DNA from: Casuarina equisetifolia
Lineage: Eukaryota > Streptophyta > Magnoliopsida > Fagales > Casuarinaceae
DNA: 64,000 nucleotides
Assembly: GCA_028551475.1 (NCBI GenBank)
Contig: CM052360.1
Location: 23,692,682-23,756,681, forward strand
Reading direction: 5' to 3'
Positions 8,091-20,934 of the stretch are shown one piece after another. Under the pieces are notes generated by a model that saw only the letters and a program-made list of their open reading frames with translations, ran no database searches and was not told the DNA's origin. The position numbers and the translations under genes were made by a program. Positions within the stretch are counted from its first letter, which is position 1, and every line of letters starts with the position of its first letter.

Positions 8091-11000
8091 ATGGCAAGAT
8101 GCCTTCCCTTCTCTGCTAGACTCCCGACCCTGTTTCTTCTAGTACTACTTCATGAAATCTGCAGTGCTAAGCCTGATCATCACTGTGCTCCTTCTTCCTG
8201 CGGTGACATCCGTAACATAAGCTATCCCTTTCGACTGAAAGACGATCCAAAAAGCTGCGGAATCCCAAGGTACACACTTTCGTGTGAGAACAATCATGCA
8301 GTGATATTCCTCTATGATGGAAAGTACTACGTACAGCAAATCAATTACGATAACTACACAATCCGAGTGGTGGACCCAGGTATTAAGACCGATAAGTTCC
8401 TCCGCCCTCTTTATTTTCTAAACCGGTATAATTTCAGTTATGGAGATTGGTATTATAGTGTTTGGTATTATGGTGATTATCCATATTATCTATTTACCAT
8501 ATCTGCCCCAAGAAAAAATGGGTCAGGGAGTGATTCCGAGCTGTCAAAGATTGTGGTTTTCTGGATCTGTGAAAGGCCGGTAAATTCTTCATCGTACTAC
8601 GACATTGCTGCTTGCTTTGATGATGGAGGAAACTCGTCCAACTCTTCTTTCTCCCATTCCAAGAGGTACAGATATGCTCGAGTTGGCAAAATGAATGTAA
8701 GTGAAGTACAGGACTTTTGCCAAGTAGAGGGAATGTTTCTCACATCTTGGCCAGGAAATGATGGACCAAATATTTCCTGTTCAGACTTCCGCGACGAATT
8801 GGATTATGGTTTTGAGCTTTCATGGTCGCGAGTTAGTCATGACTATGACAATCAGGTCTGCTACTTCGATAAGGGGAATCGTTATCGTTGCAGTCTTCTT
8901 CCTATTCCAGGTAACGAGTCAAGAATGTTGATATTTGATTACCTTTTGGACATTTATTTCTTTCCTGATCCGTATCTGACTCGCACCACAGATTGATGTG
9001 TTTTTCATATAATATTTCCGGTTTTTTCTTGTACCTGATTCTGATCAAGACCACTAATGTCCCAATGACTTGTAGCATTATAGTGACTTCATTTCTAATT
9101 CCGAGTTCGTAAAAGCTAACGTTGCTGTTTTCTTTATCACAGATTTTCTCATGGTCGCATTACGTGAGTTTTCTTCCTCAAAACATTGTTTGAATGACAA
9201 TATAGAGTTAGAAATAGATTTGATATGTTTAATGGAGTACTTTGGAATTGGTTGATCTAAACTTTTAAGCTTTTGCTCGGATTTGAAAAACCATAGGAAG
9301 TATATATGAACGGAAAGTATCAAATTTCTTAGACAATTATGAATTTCAAATGAATAAAATCACTAGTTGATGATGCAAATGGAAGTTTGATACAGTGCTT
9401 TGGCACTCATTGGTCTATTAGCTTAAAAAGTTTAACGAATTGTCAATTTCTCAAGAAATTAACTTCTTCTATAAATAAAAGTAATTTCTTTTTTCTTGCC
9501 ACGTTGGTTCAAATGATTACAAAACATTAGTAATCAATACTTCGCATAGGCAAATCAAAATATTAATAATCAATACTTCTATTAAATTGAACAAAATCAT
9601 GTTTACCAATCTTAATAGGCAAAATATTTATCCCAACTATAGGTCAGCCAATGCACAATGAGAATGAATAAAATCCAGCTAGCACGAATTGAATTCCATA
9701 AACATAAATAAAAAGCATTACGAGTTCCTTTATGCAAAGTTGGAAAATTATTTAGTTTATGATTACTTACTAATTAAATTCTTCTTTTCTATTCAGGTTG
9801 TGGGATGGATTCTCTGATCTTAATTGGTAAGAATTTTTTTTTTCATTTGATATACTTTTATTTTGTTAAAAGATCTATTTTATTATACTATAGCTATTTT
9901 TAAACTATAGAAAAAGATCTAGAAAAATACAAAAATAGATCCATCTTCCTGTAATTGTTTTTGGATTCTCCTACCTAGGAATGTACCATGTGCTATTAAT
10001 GATTTTGGGGACTCCATTGATCATAGCATTTTTGATATACAAATGGCGTAGGAAGCATCAATCTATGTATCACACCATTGAAGAATACCTTCAAACTCAC
10101 AACAACCTTATGCCAATTAGGTACTCTTACTCAGAAATTAAGAAGATGACTAAAAATTTTATAGAAAAATTAGGTGAAGGAGGCTATGGTACTGTATACA
10201 AAGGAACATTGCGAAGTGGGCATCCTATAGCAATAAAGATGTTGGGCAAGTCTAAAGGTAATGGACAAGATTTTATAAATGAAGTTGCAACAGTGGGAAG
10301 GATACATCATATTAATGTAGTACAACTCATTGGTTTTTGTGTTAGAGGGTCAAAGCAAGCTCTAATATATGAATTCATGCCAAATGGGTCATTGAATAAG
10401 CACATTTTTTCATCAGAAGGAAGCATTTTCTTAAGTTACAAAAGAATATATGATATTGCTCTAGGAATTGCTCATGGGATTGACTATTTACATCGAGGAT
10501 GTGACATGCAAATTTTGCATTTCGACATCAAGCCTCACAACATTCTTCTTGACGAGAATTTCACACCTAAGATTTCTGATTTTGGTTTGGCAAAACTATT
10601 TGCAGTGGAGAATAGCATTGTTTCTTTAACTGCAGCAAGAGGAACCCTTGGATATATGGCTCCTGAGTTATTTTATAAAAACATTGGAGGCATTTCATAT
10701 AAAGCTGATGTTTATAGTTTTGGAAAGTTATTGATGGAAATGGCAAGTAGAAGAAAGAATGTAAATGCATTTGTTGAGCATTCAAGCCAAATTTACTTCC
10801 CAACTTGGATTTATGACCACTTACACCAAGAAAAGAATGTAGAAATGGAAGAACTTGATGAAGAAGAAAAAAATATATATAAGAAGATGATCATAATGGC
10901 ATTATGGTGTATCCAAATGAAGCCTAGTGAGCGCCCTCCAATGAACAAGGTTGTAGAAATGCTTGAAGGAGAAGTTCAAAACTTACAAATGCCTCCCAAG

Positions 11001-11096
11001 CCTTCTTTACAAGTACTAGAAACCCCCATTATTGAAGTTAAAGAGAATTCCCATCAAATTAACTCGTCATTTAAATTTGAAGAATCAAGTAAGTAA
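8091..11096 (+). CDS. LRK10L receptor-like kinase (rust resistance kinase Lr10-like), intact, four exons
   Basis: Predicted plasma-membrane receptor kinase. Exons 8091-8910, 9143-9163, 9797-9826 and 9979-11096 give 1989 nt (662 aa); all introns are GT-AG and phase 1. Residues 1-26 are a signal peptide ending CSA. A GUB_WAK_bind domain begins [20 protein letters not shown]; a WAK_assoc-like Cys-rich part (CQVEG..SWPG..ISCSD) follows, with many N-glycosylation sites. Two micro-exons encode a short juxtamembrane linker. Residues 292-311 form the membrane helix, followed by KWRRK. The kinase has [12 protein letters not shown] (355-366), the ATP Lys in AIKML (377), HFDIKPHN (Asp 473), DFG (491) and APE (519-521). 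Phe before the catalytic Asp makes it non-RD, as in many immune kinases. The start ATG is chosen because it opens the signal peptide and is conserved at 44021. It is the only undamaged member in the window. The ligand is unknown. Confidence 0.92.
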
Positions 11097-11919
11097 CTAA
11101 CTTTGTTAAATGCAAATATAGTTGCTATATTGACTACTAAACAACTATCTTCCTCATTTACATCTAATAATCAATTGTGCGAGTGTTAGAAAAAATATAG
11201 TTTTATCTTCTTTTATCTTCATAATAAAATATTACTTGAACTTGTGAATATATCTCAATGTTAAAGTAAAAAATTTCAAGTTTTAATATCTTGATTTGTG
11301 CATTTTGGTGTTTATAAAACAAAATTTTATGAATTTAAAAAGCGTATTTGACTCATACTATTTATATGTTTCATTTTATGAGATTAGCTTTAATTTTTTA
11401 TTAAAAGAAACAAAATCAATTCACATCTTAATTAAATTCAAAGAATTCACAAAACTGCTTAAATACTCTGATGCATAACCTACAAAGCATACCAACTTAA
11501 CATCAAAATTGTTTATCAATATTAACATCTAATATTTTCTTTTATTAGAACCAAGGAAACAATTTCAATAAATTCTCATAATCAATAGTTATTCTCATCA
11601 CCAACAATATTTTATTTAACAACTTAATATACCATCCCAAAAGTTCCATTGCCAAGGAACAAATAGATTCAAAAAGAACATCTTACAAGCACTTGGCACC
11701 TTCATAACTTGCATACCACTTTTATGTATAAGGTTCCTTAATTTAAATTAACAACCCAATCTAGTTTATTCACTCTCAAAGTTCTCACCATATCAAAACG
11801 TAAAACCAAAAGCATCAATTGTCATTGTCTTTAATTCACTTTTGTGTTTGGCACCTCAATGGCTAATAAAACTCCACCAACAACATCACTTTTCCAAATC
11901 ATTATCAACATGCATCTAT
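11097..11919. other. 3' flank of the LRK10L gene, duplicated in each unit
   Basis: No gene seen. AT-rich sequence homologous to 25330-25880 and 46890-47620 (shared landmarks include TTATCTTCATAATAAAATA and ACCAACAATATTTTATTTAACAA in two copies), so it belongs to the duplicon and holds the 3' UTR and terminator regions of the convergent LRK10L and PTEN2-like genes. Confidence 0.55.
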
Positions 11920-14900
11920 TTTGAGCCAGTGTTTCCCCAAGATACATGTTCAGTCTCATGAGTTACACCGGCAATCGAATATGAATTTGTCTGTCTTAGA
12001 ACTGGAGTTACCGATGACAAATCCACCTGACGTAGAAGCCACTTCTACTTGCCGGCCCTTTGAAGAACTGATTTCCCCTGTTTCACTAATTGACAAAACA
12101 TCAACTTTATCTTGATCTTTTTGATCTTTGTTTTGGGTTAGTCTGGACGCACTCTCATCAACCCACCTAGGAGTGGTGCCCAAGCTTTCATGTGCCTTCC
12201 TGGCAGCATTTCCAGTGTTAGGTATGGCAGGACGATTCCATTATCATCTACTAGCACGACATCAAACTTGAAATCCGGGTGAAGGCAGTTTCCTTTACAG
12301 GAAGCACAAAACATAAGAAATGAAGGTTGTACAACAATCAGCAAATGTCCAAAAAGCTAACCAATGGAAAATAGAGCCACATAATCTTGTAAGAAAACTA
12401 TTTTACATGCAACGACAGTCTTTTAATCTTCACCTTGTCAAACCCATCAAGATAATTGGTGTTCAAAAGTTTTATGTTTGTGTCATAGTTGGGTTTAACC
12501 AGTTAAAAACCACGGAAAATAGATTTTTACTTCAGTTTCCAGTTTGAGATGCCAAAAAAGATCAATTAGAGTTACGTACAAGTAGAAATCCCCTCAACGG
12601 TCATGAAAATGGACTTTGAAGTCAGCAACCAACTTCGTCAAACCTGGCTTCGCTTGGGAAACGAAGACCATAACCCCCTTCGCTGCCAAAAATAATGTGA
12701 AATGCCAAGTTTATGAGGGGTACTCAAAAGTCCCAAAGGACAAATGAAATATCAGCTACGCCTATTCTTAAGATCTCTAACTAGTTGGTGCCAAAAAATT
12801 AAATGGACCTGCCAAAAGATCCTTGGTTCTTGGTTGGTTTTGTCTTGAAGAGAAGACATGAATTAGAAAAGCATCAATACAAAACTACACATTAAGAACT
12901 AGCAAAGTATTAAGCATAATCATAAAATAAGCATAAGCAGTGAAAAACCATAATGATGTTTGATTTCCATAACTAAAAATGCAACCTCTATTAAAGAATT
13001 GCCATCATCACAATTAATCTTCCAAGTCCTGAACAATACCAATTCCTTTATTTGATGAAACCATAAAAACGAAAGCCATTATCAGGTAAAAGAACTTAGA
13101 GACCAAATGGGAATGAGCATCAAATGGAAGGAATCATCATAATGTTTACCCCTTTAATGTGGCAGATTCAAGAACCTAAAATAGTATATTAGTTTAAACA
13201 AATAAGCAAATAAATTCCCAAGTTATAATATAAGATTGTTTGCCCTAAATAAATAGGATATAGTAGTTGATAGCAACTGTTGGATGTTGCTTTCTACCAT
13301 GCAAAAACTCATCTCCACAAAATAATAGTAATTAGAATGCCAAAATGTTTAGTCAAAAGGGAAGAAATAATTAAAAGCACACAAAATGAGAGGTCTAACC
13401 CTAGTACAGGGTAGAATACCACATAAAGCAATTAAAAAAGAAAAAAGAACCTGTTGAAACTTGGTAGTAAAGAAAGGCAATTAGTTGAATCCATCTAAGC
13501 ATGAAATGACAAATCAATTCCAGAATAAGCAACTTATAAACCCAAAATGCCAAGAATTTGTTGCTTCTCTCTCTATACACTGCATAAAACATGAAAGGCC
13601 AGCCTAACAAATCTGATCAGTATATTTCTAACATTGGACTAATGCAAACTTACCAAATCACCTCACCATATAACCCCAAAGAAAGAGAACACCATGATAC
13701 CAGCCCTGATGACAAAGGAGAAGAGTAACAAATCCCTGAAAACCAAAATAATGAAACCACACCTTGTCGAAATACGTTCTCCACTAAATTGGAACAAAGC
13801 AATGAGTATTCACTACTCTTCTAGAATCATCTAAAGAGATAGAGAACATCCAAAACCATCTTCACTCTTCTAAAGCAATACATAGAGATATAGATCAATA
13901 AAGGGATACAAAATAAGATAGGTGTTTATCACTCTTATAAAAAAATCCAAAGGAGATATAGAATAATAAACATGCATTTAACACTCTAAGGCAATAATTC
14001 TAAAACATACAAAACCCAAAACGTAAGTAGAGGTTTAATCAATCCTCAACTTTTCTTTCTTTGAGAATTCTCTTGGATTATTTAGTAAGATTCAGGTCAA
14101 GAAAAGAGATTTAATAGCTAAAGATGATTCAGTAAAAAGAGATCCACCTAGTGACAATACTGGCCAAGTACTCTTAGAAATGAGACATACCTCTAGGAAG
14201 ATAATAACTTAGCAGGATTAGGAATGGGCCTCATCTTTGGGACTTTAGATGTAAAATATAAATGACCGGACCAAAGAGGTGCCAAACCAAGGATCCCATC
14301 TTGGTCTTCAATGTCGAACTGCTCAAAAAATTAAGTTGATGTGCTTGGACTATATCTGAATTGTTATTATTGGGCAGCATCACACCAGCAAGCCTGAAAA
14401 TCACCATGACAGCCCACGTGCCCGAGCCCAGAATCTAGCTTTTGCAAAAATACCCAACCACTGCATTTCCCATTCTTTCCTCTCCTTTTACACAACTGAA
14501 AGTTGTGGATTAGTAAGGATCCTTCCATACTTAACATTTGGTTTATTGTACTCCAACTTAAAGACTGGTTTATGCATCGTATGAAGTTTGGAATCTCAAC
14601 CCATCTTTTAGTGACCATTTTTGACTCTTTTCTCTTCTTTGGTGGTGGGCATTCTCATCTTTCTCATTTTACCTCGTATTGACTTCTTCGCTTACTTTTG
14701 TTGTCTCACCAACCAGGGTAAATACCCTTGGGTATGAGATCAACAATAAGATTCAATTGCTTATCTCTTCATTAATTTGTTTAAAGGCATCACAGTCACC
14801 TTTAATTTTCACTCTCACTTTTCAGTTCAAGCAATTATAAAGTATAAAGTAATCCCGACAAAAAACAAATACAATAATCTAGCACACTGCCAAAAAATAA

Positions 14901-15300
14901 TCGAACAGCGCATGCCCAACAATAATTCAAACGATAATTCCACATCAAATCCAGCAGCACACTGCAACGCATAATCCAACAGCAAACTCCGTAATCCAAT
15001 GAGAATACAACAGAATTTGAATTAATAGCACAATATAGGTAATGGCTAACTTATGCTCAGAGTCAGAGTGCTATCAAATTAGGCTGCTGCCATCACGCTG
15101 GTAGAGAAACCCGGTGGCTTCGCCCCAGTTAAAACAGGGGAGGTGTTCGCGTGGATAGAAGAAAGTGTGAGAACGGGGGGTGGTGTTTCTGGGTGACGTT
15201 GCAGGGGAGTCTGAATTGCTTTGGGTTTGTAAAAGGAAGATGGGGGTCGCGTTGGTTATCTGTTGGGGCGGGTCCTGACCGTTAAGTTTTGTCCCCAAAT
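11920..15300 (-). pseudogene. PTEN2-like phosphatase pseudogene (unit A)
   Basis: Plant PTEN2 proteins are phosphoinositide 3-phosphatases with a dual-specificity phosphatase domain, a C2 domain and an acidic tail. Recognisable minus-strand exons are about 12790-12860 (PRTKDL), 12590-12690 (GVMVF and GLTKLVADFKVHFHDR), near 12440-12460 (YLDGFDK followed by a GT donor) and 11956-12300 (PDFKFDVVLVDDNG, then ESLGTTPRWVDESASRLTQN of the tail). Breaks: a stop directly after VHFHDR, and a one-base loss in the Asn-Gly-rich stretch before the tail. I could not find the catalytic CX5R exon or the N-terminal exon. The GC-richer block at 15074-15298 matches 26430-26580 and 58550-58760 and probably represents the gene's leader region. 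Confidence 0.7.
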
Positions 15301-15416
15301 TACTGTGTATTTACAACGTTTCACAAAAATGCTTTTGCAAAATATATATATATATATATAAGAAACTCATTTAAAGAAAAGGAAAGAGAAATCAGTTGTC
15401 ACTCGCTGCAGAGAAA

Positions 15417-15447
<31 letters not shown>

Positions 15448-15669
15448 TAATAATAATACCAATAGTAATTTTAGTACAGATAAAAGAAGTATAAATAAAA
15501 TTTTAGTAGAAATGAGATTCTAACGTTTTGGTCTCTAGAACATTATTGCTAGAAAACATTCTTATTTTCTTATTTCTTCAAATAAAACAAGAATTTGGGG
15601 TCTCTTCTATTAGTAAGTGTAATTACAAACTCATTGCATTGCATCAATCCTTTGTGTTGGATAAAGGAT
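15301..15669. repeat. simple repeats between unit A and the gypsy relic
   Basis: Holds an (AT)n run at about 15341-15360, an A-run, and a (GA)n run at about 15424-15448. Otherwise AT-rich. Part of it (GAGAAATCAGTTGTCACTCGCTGCAG) is homologous to 58850-58920, so this is still PTEN2-like 5' flank. Confidence 0.6.
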
Positions 15670-16905
15670 TGATAATTCTATTTTTATAGAGTTATTTAAC
15701 CTATTTTTAGGCAATAAACAATGCAATGCTTATGAGAAAATATTTGAATTCCTCTTTATTTACCTAAATTTGGCTTGTTTATGTAACGTAAGGAGGCATG
15801 GAGAAAAAAGATGAATAAGGAAAACCTGATGCTTATTGTATGGCAAAATCGTAATATCAAGATTAAGAGAATCAAGATGGGCTTGGACTTTAGATTTTCC
15901 ATTGTTATTAGGTTTTCTATTTATTTAGAAAACCCAATCATGTTAGGAATTTAAATCCTAATTAATTTAGAAGTTCAAAACCCAATTGTTTTAGATCTCT
16001 AAAACTCAATTTTACTAGGATAGGAGGTAGGTCTAAACCTAAACCCTATTTAAGAGAAGAGAAGAGGCAAAAGAAGAGAGGAGGAAATTGAGCACAACTC
16101 AAGAAAGAGGCCAAAAATTCAAGGTTTTCTTGAAGAGAAGACAAAAAGGGTAACAAACTTCTTGTTTTTAGATTCAAGATGCCTTCTTTATTTCTTATTA
16201 CCATTCTTCCTCATTATTTCTTTATGTTTTAGTTTACTTTTGTTAGAACTACGATGTAACCTAATTATGATGGTACGAATATTATGATTATTATGTTTTA
16301 CAAGATATTTTATTTATGTGAAGTTACATATTACGGAGTTTAATGCTTTTAGGTGATTAGCTACCACTTAGATGACTTGATTTGCATGTTAGAGACCGAC
16401 AGGAAATAGCATGCAGTTGCTTCTTGTAATATGCAACCATAGATTAAATATGGATAGACATATACCATATTGTTTGTGTGGCTTTCGGTGTAAACTGGGA
16501 ATGTTCATAGATCCTAATGCATTTGGTTTGTTTCAATTCACATATAGAGATATAGTGAATTAATAAACTAAGTAGGTTTGCTATACCTAAACATAGGATA
16601 GTAAATAAATTAGGAAGTTCCGCCATCACATAGATATTGTCTCTCTTGCAAGTATAAATAATCAATATTAATACATAGTAATTATGGTGAAATCGGATGC
16701 TCTAACATATTTCTTATATTTAGTTTTCTTAGACTTAGTTAGTTAATCTATCATCTATCAATTTAGTCTGCTAGATAAATTCTAGGAGTTATTCACCGTT
16801 GGTAATTAGTCCGTCTAGTAATCACCAATCTTTGTGGGACGATATCTTTCTTATCATTATATTACTTGTTCGACATGTTCACTTGCATATAAAATTTACT
16901 AAACA
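15670..16905 (+). repeat. 5' LTR of the old gypsy relic (about 1.24 kb)
   Basis: Starts TGATAATTCTATTTTTATAGAG and ends TTTACTAAACA, matching the ends of the younger LTRs (TGATAACTCTATTTTTATAG ... TTCACCGAACA). It is followed after a few bases by the primer site. Confidence 0.8.
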
Positions 16906-16910
16906 AGTTT

Positions 16911-16929
16911 TTGGCGCTGTTGCCAAGGA
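16911..16929 (+). other. primer-binding site of the old gypsy relic (tRNA-Asp type)
   Basis: TTGGCGCTGTTGCCAAGGAT differs at a few positions from the TGGCGCCGTTGCCGGGGA complement of the plant tRNA-Asp 3' end seen in the younger element. Confidence 0.75.
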
Positions 16930-16999
16930 TTGGTTGTTTTATTGCTGATTAATATTAATACCTGAATAATTTTTAGGTTTAATCTAGCTTTTATTTTCT

Positions 17000-17235
17000 T
17001 TTAAGAAAAAATCATTTTTTTCTTTTAATTCTTGAAAAAAAAATCGTTTCTTTTAATTCTTGAAAAACAAAAAAATAGTTTCTTTTAATTCTTGAAAAAA
17101 AAAATCATTTTTTTTAATTCTTAAAAAAAAATCGTTTTTTTTAGTTGTTGAAAAAAAAAAGAAAAAAATATCATTTTTTGTTTTATTTTTATTTTGCTTT
17201 ATTTTTTTCTTGAAAAAAAAAAGAAAAAAAAAGTC
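17000..17235 (+). repeat. T/A-rich tandem repeat in the gypsy leader
   Basis: About five imperfect copies of a unit of about 30-37 bp of the form TTTCTTTTAATTCTTGAAAAAAAAATCG. The matching leader in the younger element has only a single A/T-rich run (about 36930-37035), so this expanded in the relic. Confidence 0.7.
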
Positions 17236-17419
17236 TTTGTTAACTTGCTATTGTAGAAAGATTAAGCAACAAGGATAGAGAGATATGATGGTACACATAG
17301 ACTTTTAAAAGACTATATTATACCAATATTTTGGAGTGCCACATCAAGCTTCCAAAGGCCTGCAATTCAAGCAAACAATTTTGAGATCAAGCCCATGCTC
17401 ATCAAGATGCTTTAAAACT

Positions 17420-18902
17420 CTGTGCAATATAGTTGGCTACCAAATGATGATCCAAAAGCTCACATTGAAGCATTCCTTGAATTTTGTGACATAATTGGAG
17501 ATCATGGAGTTATAGAGGATGTTATCAGGTTAAGGCTATTTCTATTTTCTCTTAGAGATACAGCTAAAAATTGGTTCTCTTCTCTTCCTACAGGATTGAT
17601 AATACATGGGATGATTTGTCTCATAAATTTCTTGGTAAGTTCTTTCCTCTGGCAAAATCTGCAAAAATACAAAACGATATTACTACTTTTATACAGATGG
17701 ACAATGAATCATTGTATGAAACTTGGGAAAGATTCAAGGAACTTCTAAGGAGATGTCCAGATCATGGACTACCCTATACGGTTACAAGTACAAACTTTCT
17801 ATGATAGGTGTAGTACAAATCTTTGTTTCGTAATTGATACAGCTGCAGGAGGGGACTTACATAGCAGAACACCAGAAGAGGCATTTAACTTCCTAGAGGA
17901 GATGACATTTGATAACTATCAATGATCTACTGAGAGATTACCAATGCATCAAGCAAGTGGAGTCCATGAAGTAGATATCTTCACCACAATGTGTGCACAA
18001 TTGGAAGTGCTCAATAAGAAGATAGACAACCTAAGTATTCCAGTTGTGAGACATCAGAGTAGAGCACATGAATTTTGTGGTGGAGAACATGCAAGCACGG
18101 AATGTCAATTAGGTATTCTTATGCTCATTATAATGATTATGCTAATTTTGTTGAGATTCTTAGCAAGTCGCAAAATGATCTCTACTCCAATGTATACAAT
18201 TTGGGATGGCAAAACCATCAAAATCTTTCATAGAGTAACCCAAGTGAGATGAGATCGCAACCAACATTTTGGCAAACCGAAGAGGTGAAACCTAACTTAG
18301 AAGACATGATCAGCAAGCTGGCCAGCACCACACAAAACTTTTCAAAAAGGATGGAATCAAGTTTTCAAAGAAAAGAAGCTTCATTCCAAATATTAGAGGT
18401 GCAAATGAGTCAGCTCATCAGTATGATCTCAGAGAATTAAGAGGGTTCTTTGCCTTGTGATGTGGAGAAAAGTCTTGAAGATACCGCAAAGGCAATAACC
18501 CTAACATGTGGCAAGCAGATAGGAGAAGTTGATGTTGACAAGGAGAGTCTCAAAGATAATGGTAAAGATGTCAGCATACAACTTGAGGAGACACCGAGGA
18601 ACAACCTTGCTCTAGTAAATCATGAGTCCTTTATGCCTCTAACTCCATCTACCCTGAGATTCCAGCAACGCGTAAAAGATAAGCAGTTCTTAGAATTCCT
18701 TGATATATCTTTAAAACTGCACATTAACATTCCTTTTGCAGATGCTCCAGTTCAATTACCTAGTTGTGCAGAATTGTTGAACGAGATACTAGAGAACAAA
18801 AGGAAGCTGGAAGTATATGAGACAATTGTGTTTATTGAAGAATGCTCAACAATCAAACGACACAAGCTGTCTCCTAAACTATTGGAGTTTCATCCTCCTT
18901 GA
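17420..18902 (+). pseudogene. gag and gag-protease spacer of the old gypsy relic
   Basis: Begins with WLPNDDPKAHIEAFLEFCD, matching [19 protein letters not shown] in the younger gag. The frame shifts near 17600 and again near 17800. The later frame includes a CCHC-like CGGEHASTEC (about 18075-18105), absent from the younger element. The frame 18450-18902 contains LKLHINIPFADA and EECSTIKRHKLSPKL, a segment normally just before the aspartic protease in this lineage. The protease itself and all of RT and integrase are missing. Confidence 0.75.
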
Positions 18903-20440
18903 GCAACATGTGGAGGATAGTTTGGCTGAAAACTATAAAGCAAGCGCTTCTTGGGAGGCAACCCAAGTATTTTGTTAGTAGTTTGGTTAGAAGGCTGTCA
19001 CCATATGCTCATCACAGCTCCATTTTGACAACTTACAATCAGGGGAGTTTTCTCATTCCTATTTCACCTTTATTTTTTCTTTCCTTCCTTTTGCATTGAG
19101 GACAACGCTTCATTCAAGTTTGGGGGTAGGGAAAAAGCCTTTGTGCTAAATCTGATTGAAATTTTTTTTTTATGTCATGATTACATTCCTTGTTGTGAAT
19201 TCTTGGTGATTCTTTGGAAGATATAGATTTTGTTCAAACCTGCAATTGTGGTGTAAGTTAAGTTTGATTTTAATAATGTTGATCCACCTATTGAACACTA
19301 AAAGTCCTTCATTTTTTAAATTGTGTATCTCTAGAAAACATTCATGTGAAGTATGTGATTTTCTTATATCTCACCCGGATCTTAGAATTTGTTTGATTTT
19401 CTCTTGAGGCAAAATCCTAGGCTGCATCTAATTGAGAAAATGATTTAGGCCATTCTTTGGATCGTTTGAGCCTTTCAAGCCAACCCTATTTATTTATCAC
19501 CATTCACCCCATTGAGCCTTGATTCATATCAATTTTTTTATTTATTTTGACACCCACATATATATACCTTTGAGCCTTTGACAAATTATCTTTTCGTCCC
19601 ACACCCTTAAACATGTTGATTTTTAGGATATAAGTCTATTTGAGTGAAGAGAAGTCGAGAGGAAGGATGTTATATGGGAAGGATGTTATATGGGAAGGAT
19701 GTTAATTGCAATCATTACATAGCATAATATGTTGCTTTTGCAAATACAAAAAAAAAATGAAAGAAAAAAGTACATTATTTGCTTTAGAATGGAATGATCT
19801 TATCATTCTTTATCTGATTCAAGCCACACAATTTTCTAAAATAGGCTACAAAGCATAGCAATTGAATATTATTGGCAAGATAAGGTTATGGTGGCTACAT
19901 TTCTAGTATTTTTACTTGTTTTATTGATGCAAGCATGATTGTGGCTTTTGTGAGTGTAAAAATCCAAGTGAAATCAAGCATTTTTGGATGGAAAGAATGA
20001 GAAAAATGGTGATAGAAATATTATTTATGAGGAGCAAGAAGGTAGAAAGTGACAAAAGCTCAAATTAGATCTTAGAAAGCAATGTGTTCATGGGTGAATT
20101 AAGCCTAAATGACTTTCATCTTACCCTTAGCCCAGCCTTACATTACAAGCTTATAAAAGTCCTATTGATTCTTTATTAGATGATTGGCCTACATTAGTGG
20201 AGAGAGGAATGAAAAGCAAACTTATGAGGTTTGGTTATAGATTTTGAGAGATTGCATATTAATGTGAAGTTATTTGGAGTGCATATAGTTAAAAAGATAA
20301 GGACTCACACACACACACGTGGTCAACATAGTTAAGAGTCTATCTTATCTTATGAAACAATTCTGTTGTTTGGATGAAAGTTATATTTTTCTTTGAATTG
20401 TTGAGTTTGAGCAATTAGGAGAATATCATGAAGGGGTCTT

Positions 20441-20934
20441 ATCTAAAACATATATTGTTTATTATTGTTTTAATTTATTGCGTATTTCAAACATGGGTGG
20501 AGAAGGTTCTTGATGACGAAAATATTCTTTCCAATTTCTTTCACTGTAATATAAAGAAGCTGTATATTCTACTTTTATGGTTTGTCTCAAACAAGAGAAA
20601 AAAAGTCTTTGGAGTAACTTTGATGCTTAAAGTTGTTTATAACAATTCCAAGTCAAGTTGAGATTTCCTGGAAATTTACGTGAAAATAATTTTAACGTTT
20701 CAACAATCATTGACGTACTCAGTCAATTTGAATTGGTCAAATTTTGAGGATGGTTTTCATGGAAAGACGCGAGTAATTAATTTATCGTGGGGACCTGCAA
20801 GTGTTGACTAGTATTTGCAGTCTCTACAACTATGCTTTTTTAGGATGTGCAAATAATTCATTTGTGAACCACACATTACCCTCTGCGGTTGTGGTTTATT
20901 CCGTGAAAAAATCAGTGTGATCAGTTTCTCACAA
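20441..20934 (+). promoter_or_regulatory. duplicated upstream module (unit B, first copy)
   Basis: Homologous to about 60320-60700: shared landmarks are GAGTAACTTT..TGCTTAAA.TTGTTTA, AGTCAA, GGGACC, GTGTTGACTA/GTGGTGACTA, TTTAGGATG.(G/A)CAAATA and TGTGGT.TATT.(C/T)GTG. No gene is seen. Confidence 0.5.

Larger units (their letters stand above)
15670..20440 (+). mobile_element. old Athila-like Ty3/gypsy relic, pol deleted, 3' LTR missing
   Basis: Same family as the complete element at 29654-38558 but diverged and in the opposite orientation. Order: LTR 15670-16905, primer site, low-complexity leader (about 16980-17240), broken gag (17420 to about 18440), a gag-protease spacer frame (18450-18902), then a direct jump at about 18903 to the post-integrase sequence (GGCTGAAAACTATAAAGCAAGCG), which in the complete element lies after pol. 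RT, RNase H and integrase are therefore deleted. The 3' non-coding part runs to about 20440, where it stops before any second LTR. Confidence 0.85.

Noticed and set aside
12320-12547. 75-codon plus-strand frame
   Set aside because: It is antisense to PTEN2-like exon and intron sequence, has no motif, and is absent from the other units.
17000-17235. Possible CRISPR-like array of repeats
   Set aside because: Imperfect A/T-rich slippage repeats without distinct spacers, in a plant retrotransposon leader.
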